DNA of 6,852 nucleotides, from assembly GCA_937877675.1 (NCBI GenBank), contig CALEIS010000062.1, forward strand, positions 1 through 6,852, in the 5' to 3' direction. A model generated the notes under the pieces. The model ran no database searches. It saw only the letters and a program-made list of their open reading frames with translations, and was not told the DNA's origin. Below are positions 5,828-6,852 of the stretch, piece after piece. Position numbers and translations under genes: made by a program. Numbering within the stretch: position 1 is the first letter of the stretch; each line of letters starts with the position of its first letter. Source of the stretch: an uncultured Clostridia bacterium. Its GTDB lineage: Bacteria > Bacillota > Clostridia > Oscillospirales > Acutalibacteraceae.

Positions 5828-6852
5828 TCAATCTTTTTTTATTAAATCTAAAACCTGATTTATATTTTTCTTGCCAAAGGATACCTCATCATTATTGATA
5901 ACTAAGCAAGGTACGCTCATCACATTATATTTTCTCCTTAATTCATCAAAATGCTGAATGTCATAAACTTCGGCATGAATATTGGGATTAAGCGTTGCAA
6001 TACGTTGACAAGCGATAACCAAATCAGGACACATTGTACAAGATAAAGTTACCAATATCTTCATATCTACAGAGCATTTTATATCTTTAATCTCCTGATG
6101 TGTCTGCTCATCAATTTTTTGTCCCGAACCTGAAGCATTATAAAGTCCAAGCACAAAGGAAGTGAACTCATGACCTGATGGTACACCATGAAAAGCAATT
6201 CCTGAATCTGTTCCGTCTTCAAGAAAAATTCTGACACAAGGTGCTTGATTTTCTGCATCATTCCTATCAACAATAGATATCGAGAGTTTATCAGTAAGTG
6301 CCGAAAGATTAGTCGCAAACTTTTCCAACTCAGCAGAAACAGAACGATTATCTAAATACAGTTTCAGTATCAAATTGTGCTGCATTTTACTGAATACACC
6401 TGCCAACTGTTGTTTCATATCTGCTGTAAACATCTCGTTGGAATTATGTGTTATGCGTTCTTCTGAAACAGTAGATTCTTCAATGTTTTTTCCGGTCGCT
6501 GATTTGGCATATAGTCCTGTTTGTTGCTGTATGGTTGCAACATACTTTTCAAGCTCAGTTGCAGCAAGAGCACCATCACCAGTGGCTGTTACAATCTGAC
6601 GAAGAGGTTTTATGCACACATCCCCTGCGGCATAAATTCCGTTAATATTTGTTTTTAGCTCTGAATCGGTAATAATATAACCATATTCGTTGAGTTCAAT
6701 TATATCTTTTACCACTTCTGTATCAGGTGAATATCCTGCAAAGACAAACACTCCGAAAAAATCTCCGTTTTCTGCACGATATTCGGAAATCTCTCCTGTT
6801 TTTGTGTTTTTATACCTGATATAATTCAGACCATTATCACCGGATACTTCTT
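5828..6852 (-). CDS. Thioredoxin-reductase/AhpF-like flavin disulfide reductase with C-terminal AhpF-N-type domain, 5' end missing
   Basis: The frame is open from the right edge; 340 residues are visible (numbered from the codon at 6850), so the start is outside. An in-frame GTG at 6751 is internal, because coding continues upstream without a break. Residues 1-110 are the end of a thioredoxin-reductase-type FAD/NAD(P)H domain, with VFAGYSPDT and the FAD-contact motif GIYAAGDV (71-78). After a polar linker (about 111-138) comes a domain like the N-terminus of AhpF. It has MFTADMKQQL (140-149), GVPSGHEFTSFVLGLY (222-237), the redox-active C271-T-M-C274 followed by PD, and the cis-proline region MSVPCLV (311-317). 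This is two thioredoxin-like folds with the active CxxC in the second. In classical AhpF this module is N-terminal. Likely role: NAD(P)H-driven electron delivery through flavin and the C-terminal CxxC to an AhpC-type peroxiredoxin or another thiol partner. The partner gene is not in the window. The product is probably cytoplasmic and unrelated to rhamnose. Confidence 0.88.
   Translation of the reverse strand, partial: EVSGDNGLNYIRYKNTKTGEISEYRAENGDFFGVFVFAGYSPDTEVVKDIIELNEYGYIITDSELKTNINGIYAAGDVCIKPLRQIVTATGDGALAATELEKYVATIQQQTGLYAKSATGKNIEESTVSEERITHNSNEMFTADMKQQLAGVFSKMQHNLILKLYLDNRSVSAELEKFATNLSALTDKLSISIVDRNDAENQAPCVRIFLEDGTDSGIAFHGVPSGHEFTSFVLGLYNASGSGQKIDEQTHQEIKDIKCSVDMKILVTLSCTMCPDLVIACQRIATLNPNIHAEVYDIQHFDELRRKYNVMSVPCLVINNDEVSFGKKNINQVLDLIKKD

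Noticed and set aside
5828..6751. Treating the reductase as a complete 307-residue protein starting at 6751
   Set aside because: The codon there is GTG inside the conserved VFVFAGYSPDT segment, and coding continues upstream in frame to the window edge. The gene is a partial one.

Overview
The window is AT-rich, with strong AAGGAG/AGGTGG-type ribosome binding sites, 4-base gene overlaps and hairpin-plus-T-tract terminators. Together with the protein types, this suggests a low-GC Firmicute, most likely an anaerobic (possibly gut) member of the Clostridia. Genus cannot be told from the sequence.

Layout. Positions 1-4587 (minus strand) hold one tight operon, read from right to left: rhamnulokinase (rhaB), L-rhamnose isomerase (rhaA), rhamnulose-1-phosphate aldolase (rhaD), then a calcineurin-like metallophosphoesterase that runs off the left edge. 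rhaB/rhaA and rhaA/rhaD overlap by 4 bases (ATGA); 16 bases separate rhaD from the phosphoesterase, which has its own strong ribosome binding site. Positions 4588-4743 are a divergent regulatory region. It carries two identical 12-base direct repeats 22 bases apart, each lying just outside the -35 element of one of two divergent promoters. Positions 4744-5694 (plus) encode an AraC-family regulator. Positions 5695-5827 hold two tandem hairpin terminators between convergent genes. Positions 5828-6852 (minus) are the 3' part of a flavin disulfide reductase with an AhpF-N-terminus-like domain fused at its C-terminus; its start is off the right edge.

How the genes fit. RhaA converts L-rhamnose to L-rhamnulose, RhaB phosphorylates it to L-rhamnulose-1-phosphate, and RhaD cleaves that to dihydroxyacetone phosphate and L-lactaldehyde. 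The divergent AraC-type protein is the obvious candidate rhamnose-responsive activator, and the direct repeats are its likely operators. The metallophosphoesterase is the non-standard member of the operon and its role is unknown. No rhamnose transporter, mutarotase or lactaldehyde-processing enzyme is visible here. The reductase on the right belongs to a separate, redox/peroxide-related unit.

I see no mobile elements, CRISPR array, tRNA or rRNA. The most interesting points are the phosphoesterase in the rhamnose operon, with an altered metal-binding motif; the shared operator architecture; and the permuted AhpF-like domain order. None of these amounts to a clearly new system on sequence alone.
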